Of a DNA stretch of 64,000 nt, positions 12,820 through 25,479 are shown in pieces. The DNA lies in the NCBI RefSeq assembly GCF_949628265.1, contig NC_088787.1, forward strand, positions 23,054,501 to 23,118,500. Reading direction: 5' to 3'. The position numbers and the translations under genes are program-made. Positions within the stretch are counted from its first letter, which is position 1. Every line of letters starts with the position of its first letter. The notes under the pieces were generated by a model. That model was not told where the DNA came from, ran no database searches, and saw only the letters and a list, made by a program, of their open reading frames with translations. The stretch comes from Cloeon dipterum. Lineage: Eukaryota; Arthropoda; Insecta; Ephemeroptera; Baetidae.

Positions 12820-13496
12820 CTCCGTGTATTAACAGAGCTTAAAATTTCTTTTTTTTTCTGATGGATTGAGGTGGTGAAAAGTTGAGCTGTAAAATCTTTA
12901 ACCACATCTCGGGCTCTGCGGGTTAACATAGCTTGTTCCGTTTTATGAACGCTGCTCTCATCAATCTTTGCCAACAGCACTGAGCACTTCCGCCTCCTGC
13001 TCCGCCCATAAGCTTTTTTCAAAGTTTCGCTGAAATTCTCGTGTTTGGGCAACCACAGCGGCAGTAAGGTTATATAGATTTAAATAACAGAGCTGGATTA
13101 TGCCGATTATACGCATACATTCTATAACCTTGCTATGCTTGTAAATTTTTTGTCATTCTTCAACAACTGGCCTAGTCTAGTCGGCTGGTAGAAATCAAAG
13201 GTAGAAAAAAGCAGTCATTCAATTTGAGTTAGTGCAACCAGAGCCTTATATGTGAATGTGTACGTGTAGAAGGTAAGCAGAACAGTAAAAGCGCAGGAGA
13301 TCAACACCGCAGTCATAGCCATGCACGTCAACTGTGTCCTAATCAATGCAGAATTTGTGGGAAAGTATAATATGTTTGATCCAATTTGTTTCGCGGGTTT
13401 ATGCAGTTTATGTTAGTTCCCTTGTTTAAATCTTGAACAACTGTACGTTTTGTAATTTATTATGAACAATATAAAACATATATTGGGGACTAACAC
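12816..13496. other. Non-coding spacer
   Basis: No gene, RNA gene or repeat can be supported here. Confidence 0.5.
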
Positions 13497-13579
13497 TTTC
13501 CGCTCACTCACACTTCTCGCTCTGATGGGAAGATTCAATATTAATCCCTATCCTAGCGAGAAGTGTGAGTTGGACGAAA
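13497..13579. ncRNA. miRNA-precursor-like foldback
   Basis: A perfect 16 bp inverted repeat pairs 13506-13521 with 13555-13570. Inside it a second helix forms (GATGGGA against TCCCTATC, one bulge) with a loop of about 14 nt. Outside it, pairing continues with a wobble and bulges to about 13497/13579. The whole is an ~83 nt hairpin with the size and imperfect outer stem of an animal pre-miRNA. I do not recognise either arm as a known miRNA seed, and the strand is undetermined. Alternatives are a miniature foldback element or a cis-regulatory palindrome. Confidence 0.45.
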
Positions 13580-14177
13580 ATGGTGAGTCTGCCATAAGTA
13601 CCATGTCAATTCATATTTTGGTTTTCTCCTTTATTTTGTATTTTCTTTGATGCTTGAATGGACACTTGAGTGTTTTCATTGAGATACACTGGAATTAAGT
13701 CTCTGTCGCCAATCGACATAAAATATTGGACCCATCCATTCACAGAATGGAGTGCACTAAAAATTGATAACTAGAATTTGTGGTAACTACAAAAGTAATC
13801 CACCCAAAGTAGGCAAATGTTGTCAACTTAAGTCCATAATTCTTTTATCTCTATAATAATTATTTTTAGGTTTCAACTAATTCATGAGTATTAGAATATA
13901 TTTCCGGATTAAGGAAAAAAGTGATTGGATGCTTTTTCAGGGTGGCAGTGAGCAAATTTGCTTTGGTTTATTTTGTACAAGTGGATTTATTTGTAAACAA
14001 AATCTAAAACACTGACGACATCACGTTTGATATGACAAAACAAATCGTCAACTTGACAAATAAAATGGCAAAATGCATGTTTCGACAGACAGCGTACTGA
14101 AGTTTTATTTTTCCTATCGCTTAACACACATATTAGATAGCGTCGGGATTGGAATAAAATTGCAACTGTCCCACTGA
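13580..14177. other. 3' flank and UTR of Kdm2
   Basis: Nothing codes here. The right end is the probable Kdm2 3' UTR, with a minus-strand AATAAA at 14104-14109. Confidence 0.5.
14104..14109 (-). terminator. Poly(A) signal of Kdm2
   Basis: AATAAA on the minus strand, about 70 nt past the Kdm2 stop codon. It would give a short 3' UTR. Confidence 0.5.
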
Positions 14178-17100
14178 CTAGTCCTTGGCAACCAACAGTT
14201 TGTCTGTGACACTAACCAAGTTGGGCCGCCTCTGGCAAGTCAGCCGCATGGCCTCGGCCGTGATGAGCGGTGTGTGGCGGCAGTCCAGTCTCTGCAGCCC
14301 CTTGCATCGCTCCAAGTGCTCCAGGCTCAGATCCGTGATCATTTTGCAGCCTGACAGATTCAGATACTTGAGATTGGTCAGGGTCGGCGCGTTGTTTGAC
14401 GACAGCTGGGCCACTCCAGCGTCAGTGATCTTGTAGCACAAGCCCAAGGACAGTGCTTCAATACTCTTCAAGTACTGAACAATGTATCTGAAATATGAAC
14501 ACATAGCTGTCAGTCAATTGAAAAGCTATAAAAATTTGTTTCTTTTTATGATTTACGGAAAAAGGAAGCAGAGAAATGAGCAGCGTGACTGCTTTGTAGC
14601 AATTTTTCTGTTCTTTACGATTATTAAATAATTTTTTTCAACAGGCAGAAAATTATGATAAAAATTTAGTTGTATGTACAAAACTACTGGTTCATAAAGT
14701 GGTGGTAATTAGAACCCCATGTATTTTTAAAATTACCAAAATTAGCACTTCAGTTTAGTTATTTCTTTCAGAAGAGAAAATAGAAAGATCGTGTATCAAG
14801 CTTTCAAATTGGCTTGAATTACTCAAAGACAGTTCAGAATAGGCTCCAATTTTTGTCACAAGTTTTTAAAATTCCTTCATCTCAATTGTGCACCAGCACA
14901 GACGAAAATCTGCATTATTTACTAGCTTGGTTTTTAAAGTACAAACCACCAAGGTGTTAACCAGGAAGTGAAATTTTTATCATAACTCAATAAGACAAGT
15001 GATTTGATCTTAATTGGGAATATGTATCAGTGTTTTTAACTTAACAAAATAGGATAAAAATGTGTAAATCACTAATTTGCGTATTTTCAACTTGAGAAAA
15101 TATTGATAATATGCTGGTAAATTCTTTTACCTAACAGAGACGTCGGAAATGTCGCAGCCGACGAGCACAAGGTCTCTCAAGTTCCTGAGGCGGGACTTAT
15201 TGTCGGTGAGACCAGGCCGTGAGTCGGGTGGAGGCGACAGGATCTCACGGAGACAGCAGTCATTCATGCCGGTGACATAGCTGAGATCGAGCGAGGTGAG
15301 CATGGGACACGAGCTGGTGCGCAGCGCGACCACGGAAGTAGCGTATGTGCAGCCCTGCAGGCTAAGGCTGTGCAGCTGTGGCAGGCGCGGCAGCAGCCAA
15401 CCGAGCTGCTTCGAGCTGACCGTGCTCCAGTCGAGGATCAGCACGCTCGGCTGCCGCTTCACCACACCCTGTATCACGGCGGCGGTCACCTTGTAGTGCG
15501 CCAGCGACATCCGTGTCCACAGCTTCGGCGAGCAAGCCCACACCATCCAGCTCTTGCACACCAGCGTGCACGTGTTAAGCTCCTGCTGGTTTAGGAAGCG
15601 GAACACCAGCGACATCACCTCCTTGTCCATCGCCAAGTTGCCGCCTGCAAAGACATCATTATGATTATGGCAGACTTTTTCATGAGTAAACCAAAATTGA
15701 AATAATTAAATTTTGTTACTAGTGAAAGGTTTGCTCATTTTCTGTTTCATACCAAACTTTTGAGTAATTCTCAAAACTAAAAGCTAGTCACAAAGTGCAT
15801 AATTTTCACATGGATTTCATGACGGCCAAACTGACCCAGGAATCTTTTTTCCAATGGAAATTCAACCCAGCTAAGAGAGTTAAATAGTTAGTCCACAGTA
15901 AGCAAATTATTATAAATCCTGACATCCGGTGTACAATAGCAATTTTGAATTGTGGTTTAAAAACCCGTAAAAACTTATTGCAAACCTGAACAATAGCGGT
16001 TTAATCTTATATTCTTAGTTTATCTTAAATAATTTTATTATGCATGGCTTTGCTTGCTGCTTTGACCTTGAACTAGGTCACCTTGGGTTTGCTGGGGCAG
16101 TTAATATAAAAATAACTTGACACTCTTTGCACTAATTTTCTCTAACAAAACCAGAAAACCCAAGTAGTTGTTTGCAATAGTAAATTTTTAACAACTACAT
16201 AAACTATTTAAAAAAATTGATCCTGGCTGTTGGTCAACAATTTACAATAATTGAAGCCTTTCATGGGTTTCAATTAATTTTCAAATGCTGCACTTTCTAT
16301 GGTCCATTTCATTGGATATTCAATTAAGTAAATTCACGACTTGGTGAAACCTTCAATTACCTGGCAGTCTTACAGTAGTCTTGGTATCTGGCGGGATGCC
16401 ACTCGGTCGAACAACAACCGTGGGTCGTTTCAGCTGCTTGGTCGAGCTGCCGATTAGTTGGGCAGCGAGTTGAGATCGTAGAGGTGGCCGGATGACGTTG
16501 ACCGGCCTGTGAACGGCGGGAGCCGCTTCGCCATCTAACACTGGTGGTCCCGCGTCGTCCACCACCTCAGAGTCCATTGAGTAGCGTCTCCGCCTGTCTG
16601 GCGATAGGTGCGGTGGCTCCGGCTTGGCCTTACTGGAGCCCGAAGGAGACATAGGATCGGCGTCGCTGTCCTGTTGATTTCAAATCAATTTAGAATTTTC
16701 ATACAAGGTTGTTACAAAATATATTTTTTTTTTGGTTAATTTGCTCAGGTAAAAATATGCAAGTCACAAATAAAAAATTGATTGCTGAATGCTGAATACC
16801 ACCTATAGCAATGAAATGGATAGAAGCCTCCAAATTTACTAATTAAGGACAAAGAAGCCAGATAGAATTCCTCTGTAGAGAAATGGCCAACATAGGTGGA
16901 ACACCAAAGCGTTAGGAATGAGACAATTCTCACAGTTTGAAATAATTTACGGCCTGCAGAGCTTGTAATTTTTTTTTCAGATGACATTGCAGCACTTTTC
17001 AAATACCAAGGTATAAGTACTTACAAATTCAGTTTTTATGTTTCTCGCGGGATTTTCGCTGGACTCACTGCTGAAAGAGCCCCTCCGGAAGTGTTCTGGG

Positions 17101-20100
17101 AGAGGGCCGCCACTCGTTTTGTTCCTGGCACGGAAGTGGCGTGGCTGTTGGTGCAAACAAAGGTCACTTTAGAGAGCCAGAGTTATATATATTATAATGA
17201 TAAAATATTTTCATAATTAGTCCCGTGTTGATGATTAGCTTTTCCATACATTTAAAGTGTTTTTTGAAATTCAAGGTATGACTTAAGTCTAGCAATGTGA
17301 ATTGAATTCAATGAAATCATTGTCTTTATTTGATATTAATTTCAATACCATACCACTGGTTCATAAGACATGTAAGGAAGTTCCTCCTTACTCTGTAATA
17401 TTTGAAGACGTCAGTGTGGGTTCATTTAATTTATATCATGCTGCAGCATGAACACGGCGTGATATGTAGTACTTAACTGCGCTTGCCAGATTATAAGAAA
17501 CATGTGAAGGGGGAGAGATTCAATGAGAGGATAAATCAGGTTGTGGTATCCTCAATATTTGTTCTAACCATCTACTATGTACATGTCTCTTCAGTGTAGT
17601 AAACTTCTGTTTTAAGATTGGCGTTTAAAGTTTCCTTTTAAACTTTAATTTGAGAGAATTTGAGGATCCTTAAATTGGCATTGATATTTAAGATCCTTTT
17701 TTATCCCTAGCAAAACCCTTCAGACTTATAACATTTCAAAAAAAGCGCCAGCTTCCCAATTTGTAGTAGTGAATTTCTTATGGAACTACAGTCTCTTTGA
17801 GAATTAAGGTCAAACCATTGAAATGCTAACCTTGTAATCTTGGTTCTTTCCTTCCTTGCAGCACAGCGGACACTCCCAAGAGTTGGGCATGTCCTCGTTG
17901 ACCTGACCGGTCGCCTGGATCCCGGGTGGCAGGCGGCTGACCGCGCACTTGGGATGCATAATCTCGAAGCACACGCTGCACTCCATCAGGGAGGAAGGCA
18001 CAGAAGCCCTTTCGGCTGTTTTCTGGATCGGCACCACAGGTTCCAAGCCCCAGCCATCCAGTCGGCACACTGCACACGCTGCTGTTACCGGCAGCATCGG
18101 CTGGAAATTTGAGAAAACACCGTTTCTTTCCAATTCATCAAGCTCAAAAGAGAACTAGACTGAGTAGCTGGTGATGATAAAGGTTTGGGTCTAACACTGG
18201 ATTACAAAAAGTGCCTGGTTACTTCTGGAATCAAGACTTTCCTGTACAGAAGTTTCCACCATTGCAACATTGTGTTAAACGGATTTTTGGCCATTTAAAA
18301 AAAAATATCAATTAAAATCGAAATATCACTTACTTCCATGCATGAGTAGCAAATGGGACAAAAAATTAGTAGGAATATAATTTTCATACCGTTTATAAAA
18401 TAAAAATAAAGAGAGATCTAGTTCAGGTACAAAAAAAACATTTAATTTCTGTCCGAATATCTGTTGCTAATCAACACAAATTAACATGATATCCTTGAAA
18501 CAAAATTTAATTCACCAATTTTGGTTGACATATGGTTACCACTATTTCAACTATTAATCTTCATCACAAATGAAGTAAAAAAATTAAAGTTCCAGAATGT
18601 TGAATTTATAGATTACATTGCTTTTTCACAACATTTAGGATACAAGAAGCAGACGTGAAAAATATTAATGCGTGTTGAAGTCCAAGCACAATAATTAGTT
18701 TCTCAACACCACACAGCAATAATGTTTTGATGAGTGCTACTTATTCCTCCGCCGCTTTACCTGCAAGCATTGACGCATGACGCAGGTTTGCTTGGCACGG
18801 CCAGGGCCACCAAATTTGACCATGTCCAGGCAGAAGTTGCACTCGCCACAGTCGGCTCTGTTGCAGGCCTCGCACTTCTTGCAACGGGTGCGCCTTCTTC
18901 GTGGCCCGTTGTTGTTCGAACCGGAGCCGCTGCCGCTTGACACAGGCTTTGGTGTGTCTGGCGGCCGATTCGGTGTCTGTATGTGCGACGCGGACAGGGG
19001 CGAGTGCTGCTGGCTGGGCATGCTTGGCAGGCTTGTCCGTGACGAGTTGCCACCCAAGCTACCCCTGCTGCCTTGGTGCCCCTTGACGCGCGGCACGCCA
19101 CGGCTGTTGCTGGACGACCGACTCAGAGGATTGCGATCTGTATTCTTAAACATAATGCATTTTCTACATGTAAATAACTTTCAATTTAAATTCTGCTATG
19201 TGCATGTTATTTGCATATCACGCGGCGTAGGGAAATTGTAAGTTTACATCTAGCAGAATAATAAAAGAATAAGTAGAAAAATTAAGTTAACTTACAAGCT
19301 TCAACAAGAGGGAAAATAGAACTTCTATTTATGGAAAAACTTTGATTCTCTTTTTAGTACAGCTCTTTATATTAGAGTCCTTGTTTCAAGGACTCTACGT
19401 TTATCTGAGCTTACTGCGTGCAATTTAGCAGTTTTGCGTGGCAAGTGAAGAGAACACTACTTACTTCATGTGGTAACCTCAAAGTGCATCTCCCAGTGAT
19501 GGCCAAGGCTGGGTTATCCTTACGATGTTGTTGCACCAAGCTCCGGACATCGTTGATTAATTTGATGGCATCAGGAATGAGCTCCGGCACGTTCTTTTTG
19601 TGTGGTGGCAAGTTGTGGAGGAAGAGCACGATGTCCTTGAGTCCGTGCAGCTCCTGATTAAAGAAATTAGCACCTGAGAGAGCGAATAACTTGTTTGGCT
19701 TACTTGAGCGGTGAGATGGACATCATGCTGTGGGTGGTAATTGAGCCTCGAGTTGGAAGCCTCAGGTGGAAGGTTGAGATGCGAGTTGCCCAAGAGGCAG
19801 AAGACGTACTTTTCCAGCACATACCACAGCATTTCTGTGAAGAAGGGGTATCTGAACTTCTGAGGCACCTGAAATATTGAATGCTCACGATGAGTTATCA
19901 CATAAAAAATGATAAAAAAATATGGCAATATGCTGGCGTCAAAGTCTCCTATTACCACTGCAGTGGAAAATTACGCAAAGGAGAGCAGTATTAATATGAA
20001 TCATGGACTTACAATTAAAACTCAAAATATAACCATGTTCTTTTCTTGAACAAATAAAAGCTATCAAACATAATATTTAAACCAACACTGAATCTGTGAA

Positions 20101-23100
20101 CTCAATTAATACTATCAACGTTTAGCAAAATAAATATAAGTTATAATTTATTTTACAAAGCAATATTTTAATAAAGTTAACATTCCTTTGTAACAGCTAA
20201 TAGTCAAACCTTTAATGCTGCTATATTGTACTAATTTCTTAGATATTTGTTTATTTTTGTGACATCTTCACTGTAGCAACAATAAACAAAAAATGTTAAT
20301 TTGTGATCTCTACAATTGTTGCAATTAAGTAAAAAATATTTTAAGAAATTCAGTGACCCTTTAGGAAAAATGTCGCTGCCTGAAATTTCTACGGTTGAGG
20401 AGGGAAACCTTCTGAGATCCAACTTGGACAACCTGCTGCTGATGAAGGAGGACTTGACAAGAAAGCGCTTTAATTTGCAGAAGAAAATTGAACTGACTGA
20501 AGCGGCCATTAAGGAAATTCTTGGCACCATAGAAGGGGAGAAGCAAATTCTCGGAGAGGAAGAGAAAAAGAGAGATTATCTAGTAACTGTGCGAGACGAT
20601 GTAGATGTAACCATTGAAAAAACAGGACAAGCCATCAAGCAGCTGGTCAGCAATACCGAACTTCTCAAAGCTTTGGTGGAAAAGTCAGAACAGCAGATTT
20701 TGGGAGTTTTGCACGATTAAAATCATAAATTTCTTTAAACATAGTGCCTCATTAAAAAACGTCCATTAACTTGACAAAATAAATAGTTTAAATAAATCGC
20801 ACCTTAACCACACGTTTTCTAATTTCATTTTAACCCTTTATGTTAAACCTTGAAACAAATATACAACAAATTGCAAATCAAAGTAGAACAATTATTAAAC
20901 CAACCTTAGTGGTGTCCTCCAATTTGGCAATGCGTAGCTGCTTTTCAATGCCGTAGGAATGAAGGAAGTTTCCTCCAAACACGAGGGTGTCGCTAGGTGT
21001 GAAGACAGCGTGTATCCATCCAGAGGGAATGAAGAACGTATTTCCCTTCTCCAGATGCACCCGACAGCACTTTTCCACGGTGTCACCAAAGAAAATGTCA
21101 CTTTGCTTGCCAGAGAGCACCCACTGTTCGTACAGACTGATATTATGTTCGGAAGGAGGGATCAGCCAGAAGACCTAAAATCAAGAGAATGCCATCAATA
21201 TTTCCATTTGAGCTGTACGCTTCAAGTTGGAATGGCATACCTTGTTGCCTTTGATAATGTGATACCAAACTGATGTGCCGCCAAAGTCAACGTGGAAGTC
21301 GGTGTAGCAGTTTTTTACTGACATCAAGCAGTACTTTTGCACTTTAGGGTACATCATGTCTTCAAGAACATTGGTCGACTCTATCTGCATATCTTTCAAA
21401 TATTTTGGCCAAACGCAGTCCACCCAGTCTAGCTGTCGGACCTATTAAGTCGGCATTGAGAGAGTAGTTGTTATTGATGTAATATTTCCATGGTTTAAAA
21501 TCGGATGGAAAACTGCATTGAAGTGCACGTTAAACAAATCTTTTTTCTCAATTTCTCTTTTAGTCATCTTTGATCTTAAGACTAAGAAAAGAAAACAATC
21601 GAATGACACAAAAAATCTTGTATAAAATTGTTTTACATAAAAACCCTCATCTATTAAGTTAGAAGGTAAAAATATTTTCCATTTGATATTAGATACAGTT
21701 TCCTTGGTGTACAGCGAGCGGTTTATTTTTCCGTATTTTTAAAAAAACGTCCAGCAGCCAAAACTAGTTGAGCAGGACCTTTACAAATATATAGAAATTC
21801 AGAAAAATAAACAGCTGGCTATACACCGAGGCAGCTGCATTTTTTCAACTGAAAAATTATGACTATGCGCCGAGTGAATGAATCTGTTTTCATTGACATC
21901 TCTACTAACGATAGCAAAAATATATTTAAATACTTTCTTACCACTGTGGGTGCTTGCACGTAGCTTTCCAGCTTTGTGTGGCTAAACTCCAGCGATATCA
22001 CATTCAGGAGCCTCTCCTTGTTTGGACTCTCGTAGTATTTCTGCCACTCCTTCATGGTCATGTCCATATTCTTTTGAGTGTTGACGTCCATAACGTCCAA
22101 CATTCGTCTGGAACCTGGTTTAAGGGAAAAAAGGGTTATGAAAGCGACATGCGAGTGTGCAAAAGCACTTCATTTTTAATTGACATCAGTGCTGATAACC
22201 TCTGCATGCTGATTTTAGCAGGACATTTCAGTGAAGAAGTGGAAAATAAAAACAAATATACAATCACGGTTAACACGGGGACAATTGAATCAGCGATTTG
22301 ACTATCATATTGATTAATTAAATAAATAATCTTTTCAAGTCAAGGTCAAGACAGAGCAAAATATTTCATCTTAAAACTCGCGATTGAACAGAATTCGCAC
22401 TGCGAAAAGAAGACTCAATAGATTCTTTAACATTTTGTTGTGACAGGTAAGAGAACTAAGCTCTTAGCTAACGATAACGAGTTCATTCGGATCTCAAACC
22501 AGAGGCTGTTATGAATTTTATGGCTGAAGAAGCTGTTATATTTTTCAGTGACACTCCGCTAACCCTGACGTATTGAATTGAGAATTCTAAAAGCATCACA
22601 ACGTTAAAGCGAATGCTTCAAATATTCCATGATTCAAGAAAATATTAGTTTGCTAACAACTCGTCCCGAGATTGACTAGATTGAAAGTTTGTGTGCTTTA
22701 TAGTTGTGTCAAAAATGTTTAATAGAGTACGTTGCGTGATTTTGCATTTAATTTGTCTTTAGTATAAACTTTGAGCAACGAGACTCAATTCATTATTTAA
22801 AACAGTTAACAGCAGTGGAAACTAATATTAAGAAAAATGTAATGCGTTTAGCTCTCCAAACCGGAGGGTGAAAACTTTACTTATAATCATCATGATTATC
22901 ACCCCTTATATTGGTGAGTACATTAATTAATTTATTTTGTTGCCTCTTTTGGTAGTGTAATTGCCTTCCCAATAGATTTTCTATAGGGTTGAATGATATT
23001 TTGGGTAGATAGATACAAAACTAGAATTTCAATGGAAGTGGTGCTGGTTTTATATTGAGAAAAAACAGGATTTAGTTTGAAAAAAAATGCCTAGACGTTG

Positions 23101-25294
23101 GTTAAGTCATTTTATAGGTTGACCTCCATGAATGCAAAATCAACACATACATGGGTGTCACCTAATTTCCCAGAGACACCAGGGAATTTGGTATAAATGT
23201 GAGGCAATAGAAAGAAGCGTTTTTGTTAATACTTCGAATATTTCCGTCAGTACTGCTTGAAACGCTTAGATCCATTTAGAACAAAAAATAGTTGAAATAT
23301 TTAGTAACAAGAAGAGATCCTTCTGCAAACACCTCTAAATCTAAAAGGATTTTTCAACTCTACACAACTCAAATTCTTTTGGCGTACAAAATTATTGATC
23401 AAATAATAGACACTTCTGTAACTATGCAAAACACTAGTGACATGACGGAACCAGTGATTGGCGACGATTGATTGATGAATTATTGCACGACGATAAGAGT
23501 TGGTGCATGACTTCAAGGCAATGCCGTTTATATCAAGCTAAAATAAACATCTCTATGTTAGGAAAATAAAACATTGTTTCTTTTAATGACGTTGAGAGAA
23601 TAATAATAGCAATCAAGTTAATGAATAATTTCACTTTCTGACAGAGCAGGTCAGGAGGAGAATATTTTTTCTGGAAGCACTAGCCGGCTGGCAAATTTTG
23701 AGGTCACGAGGTCAGCCGCCAGCCGCAGCGAATTTAGCTAAGCTGCTCAAGCAATGCCAGCCACTGGTCAAAAGTCGAAAAATCAATAACTGCCAGAGAA
23801 AGACGATAGTCTCCGGCCCTTCTGGTCGTTAGGCACTATCAGGCTTCACATTAAAAATTTTTAAGTAAAAATACTCAGCCGCCGTCAAAAAACAACTGCA
23901 ACCGATTCAGATAGCCGCCGCTTAAAATTACGCGGCTGAGACCTTTAGCTATTTCTCACGTTGTGGTCGCGAATCTAATTTCGTCCAAGATGTCATCAAG
24001 AAGTTAAATTACTCACCAAATTTTACATCCAAATTCAAGATGTTCCATTTCTCACAAATTAAAAAAAAAACTAACAAATAATTGTCTCTGAGAAATTTGA
24101 ACAATAATAACGCGGGTCTGATTTAAGCGGGTTGAATTTCTTTTCAATTACAATAATAAACCTTCACGTGTAATCAGGGTTTTAGTTGACAGTCAATCTA
24201 TGAAAATTTGACATCAGTATGTAAAAAACATTTATAGAGCGATAGAAGAGTTTCATCATAAGCAAAGTGCGATAATTACGGATTTTTTTTTATGTCATTT
24301 TCCATTATATTTTAAAACACAGCGCCGCCCTAACTTTCATAATATCCTCTTGGCCAGGTGTTGACTAATGTAAATATCTGTATTGATTCATACCGTTTAA
24401 GAAAGTTTTCAAGTAAACAAATTAAAGCTCCCATTTTGAATCAGTAGTAGCACAAAATCAAACGACCGAAAAATCCATTGGATGGCTATGCCGAATACAT
24501 ACACCTGTTCGCCAATGCACCTGCTACGCGTTTTAAAATTATCAAAATAGTATGCTTCTGTAGGGGTGAGTAATACCAAAATAGTGGGCATATTATTATG
24601 CGGTAGGCAAGCGAAAATAGAGAGTTAAGAGCACTCACCGACACCCATTCGCACGTCATTGATGGTGAAGTCTTCTGGCGGCACAGTCAGTCCTAGACCA
24701 GTCTTCTCTTTGATCAGCAGCGGAGTGTTGAATCCGTGGCGTTGAAAGTACGCGACGGTCACGTCTGCACAGAGGAGAAAGACATTGGCGGGTTAGTGAG
24801 AAGGCATTGAAACGTTTAGTACAATCGGGGATGCGGCACGGCGGCCAGTGTCATCGTAAATCGGGGCAAAATGTGTGTACGTGCGCGCCCAATGCGTGTG
24901 TGTTACTCCGTATACTCGCCTTGGCCCTGCAACTCCTTCACGAATCCCTGCTCGAAGCGTTCCGTGGTTAGCTTTTCCTCCAGGTCGAACGCGTGCTGGC
25001 CCTCGATCTCTTCATCGCCGAAGGCCCAGTCGTCCGAATAGTGCTTCCGCTGTTTTCGGTCCCTCTGTAAAAACAATAATAATCAAGTAATTTCGAGCTC
25101 TTCGTGAACGTGCGCGCGAAATCACAGCCCATCGTGCGGCCCCCGCGGAGGCGGCACGGGCCGGCTGGAGGCCGCCGAACGGACCCACGCCTTCTCACCG
25201 GTCGGATGATGTACTCTCGGTCCGGATTCTTGCGTTTGTGCTTGTTTTTCTTCTCGCTTTTTGTGTCGCCTTTCGAAGACTTCGTTGTCGCCAT
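14178..25294 (-). CDS. Kdm2: Lysine-specific demethylase 2 (JmjC/CXXC/PHD/F-box/LRR)
   Basis: Fourteen coding exons, read right to left: 25294-25199, 25064-24920, 24764-24639, 22114-21942, 21441-21241, 21174-20905, 19868-19704, 19653-19465, 19144-18761, 18100-17831, 17144-17025, 16670-16361, 15644-15131, 14487-14178; 3273 nt, 1090 residues. The JmjC domain spans about 150-330 and keeps the Fe(II) triad: HVD (His230, Asp232) and His302 in SGWIHAV. A CXXC zinc finger (about 542-583, with [10 protein letters not shown]) binds unmethylated CpG in this family. A PHD finger (about 590-668), an F-box (about 820-860) and leucine-rich repeats to the C terminus follow. This is the KDM2A/B order. Known role: demethylates H3K36me1/2 in the nucleus and can join an SCF ubiquitin ligase. 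Intron 2 needs a GC donor (GCGAGT). The start lies in a YY1-like AAAATGGCG context. A small gene is nested in intron 6. Confidence 0.95.
20370..20720 (+). CDS. SSNA1-like coiled-coil protein, nested single-exon gene
   Basis: An intronless 116-residue frame inside the Kdm2 intron between exons 20905-21174 and 19704-19868, on the opposite strand. The ATG has a good AAAA context and no upstream in-frame ATG extends it; an AATAAA follows at 20778. The protein is almost all heptad-rich helix, with no membrane or signal segment. Length, lack of gaps and scattered matches (KR near residue 30, RDxxDxTI near 75, LLxxL near 100) fit SSNA1/NA14, a ~119-residue protein that forms fibrils and acts at centrosomes, basal bodies and microtubule branch points. 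A prefoldin-like coiled coil is the main alternative. The gene call is firm; the family is probable. Confidence 0.7.
   Translation: MSLPEISTVEEGNLLRSNLDNLLLMKEDLTRKRFNLQKKIELTEAAIKEILGTIEGEKQILGEEEKKRDYLVTVRDDVDVTIEKTGQAIKQLVSNTELLKALVEKSEQQILGVLHD
20778..20783 (+). terminator. Poly(A) signal of the nested SSNA1-like gene
   Basis: AATAAA 58 nt after the stop codon at 20720; a second AATAAA follows near 20791. It supports an independent transcript rather than a chance frame. Confidence 0.6.
22115..24638 (-). other. Kdm2 intron 3 (2.5 kb)
   Basis: The largest Kdm2 intron, between the exons at 22114 and 24639. It is AT-rich and has no nested gene that I can support. Confidence 0.7.
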
Positions 25295-25297
25295 TTT
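25289..25297 (-). promoter_or_regulatory. YY1-like motif over the Kdm2 start codon
   Basis: The minus strand reads AAAATGGCG across the initiator ATG, the usual core of YY1/Pho-type sites that overlap animal start codons. The surrounding 25100-25480 is GC-rich and looks like the Kdm2 promoter and 5' UTR. Confidence 0.4.
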
Positions 25298-25479
25298 GGC
25301 TTACGCCCGATGCCGAGAGCTTAAGCGAGCGCACTCCCCTCTCCCTAGGTCTACTCTCGCCCGGCGGAGGCGAGCAACTGCCGAGCCGCACTCGAACGAC
25401 CCACGAACACTCGGACCACCGCCGCCATGCGTGCTGTGCGCCAACGCAGCCCGATCTGATGACAGCAGAGGCAATGCTA

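Noticed and set aside
23680-23735. GGCTGGC/GCCAGCC inverted repeat as a structured RNA
   Set aside because: Only a 7 bp stem with a long loop, not distinguishable from chance.
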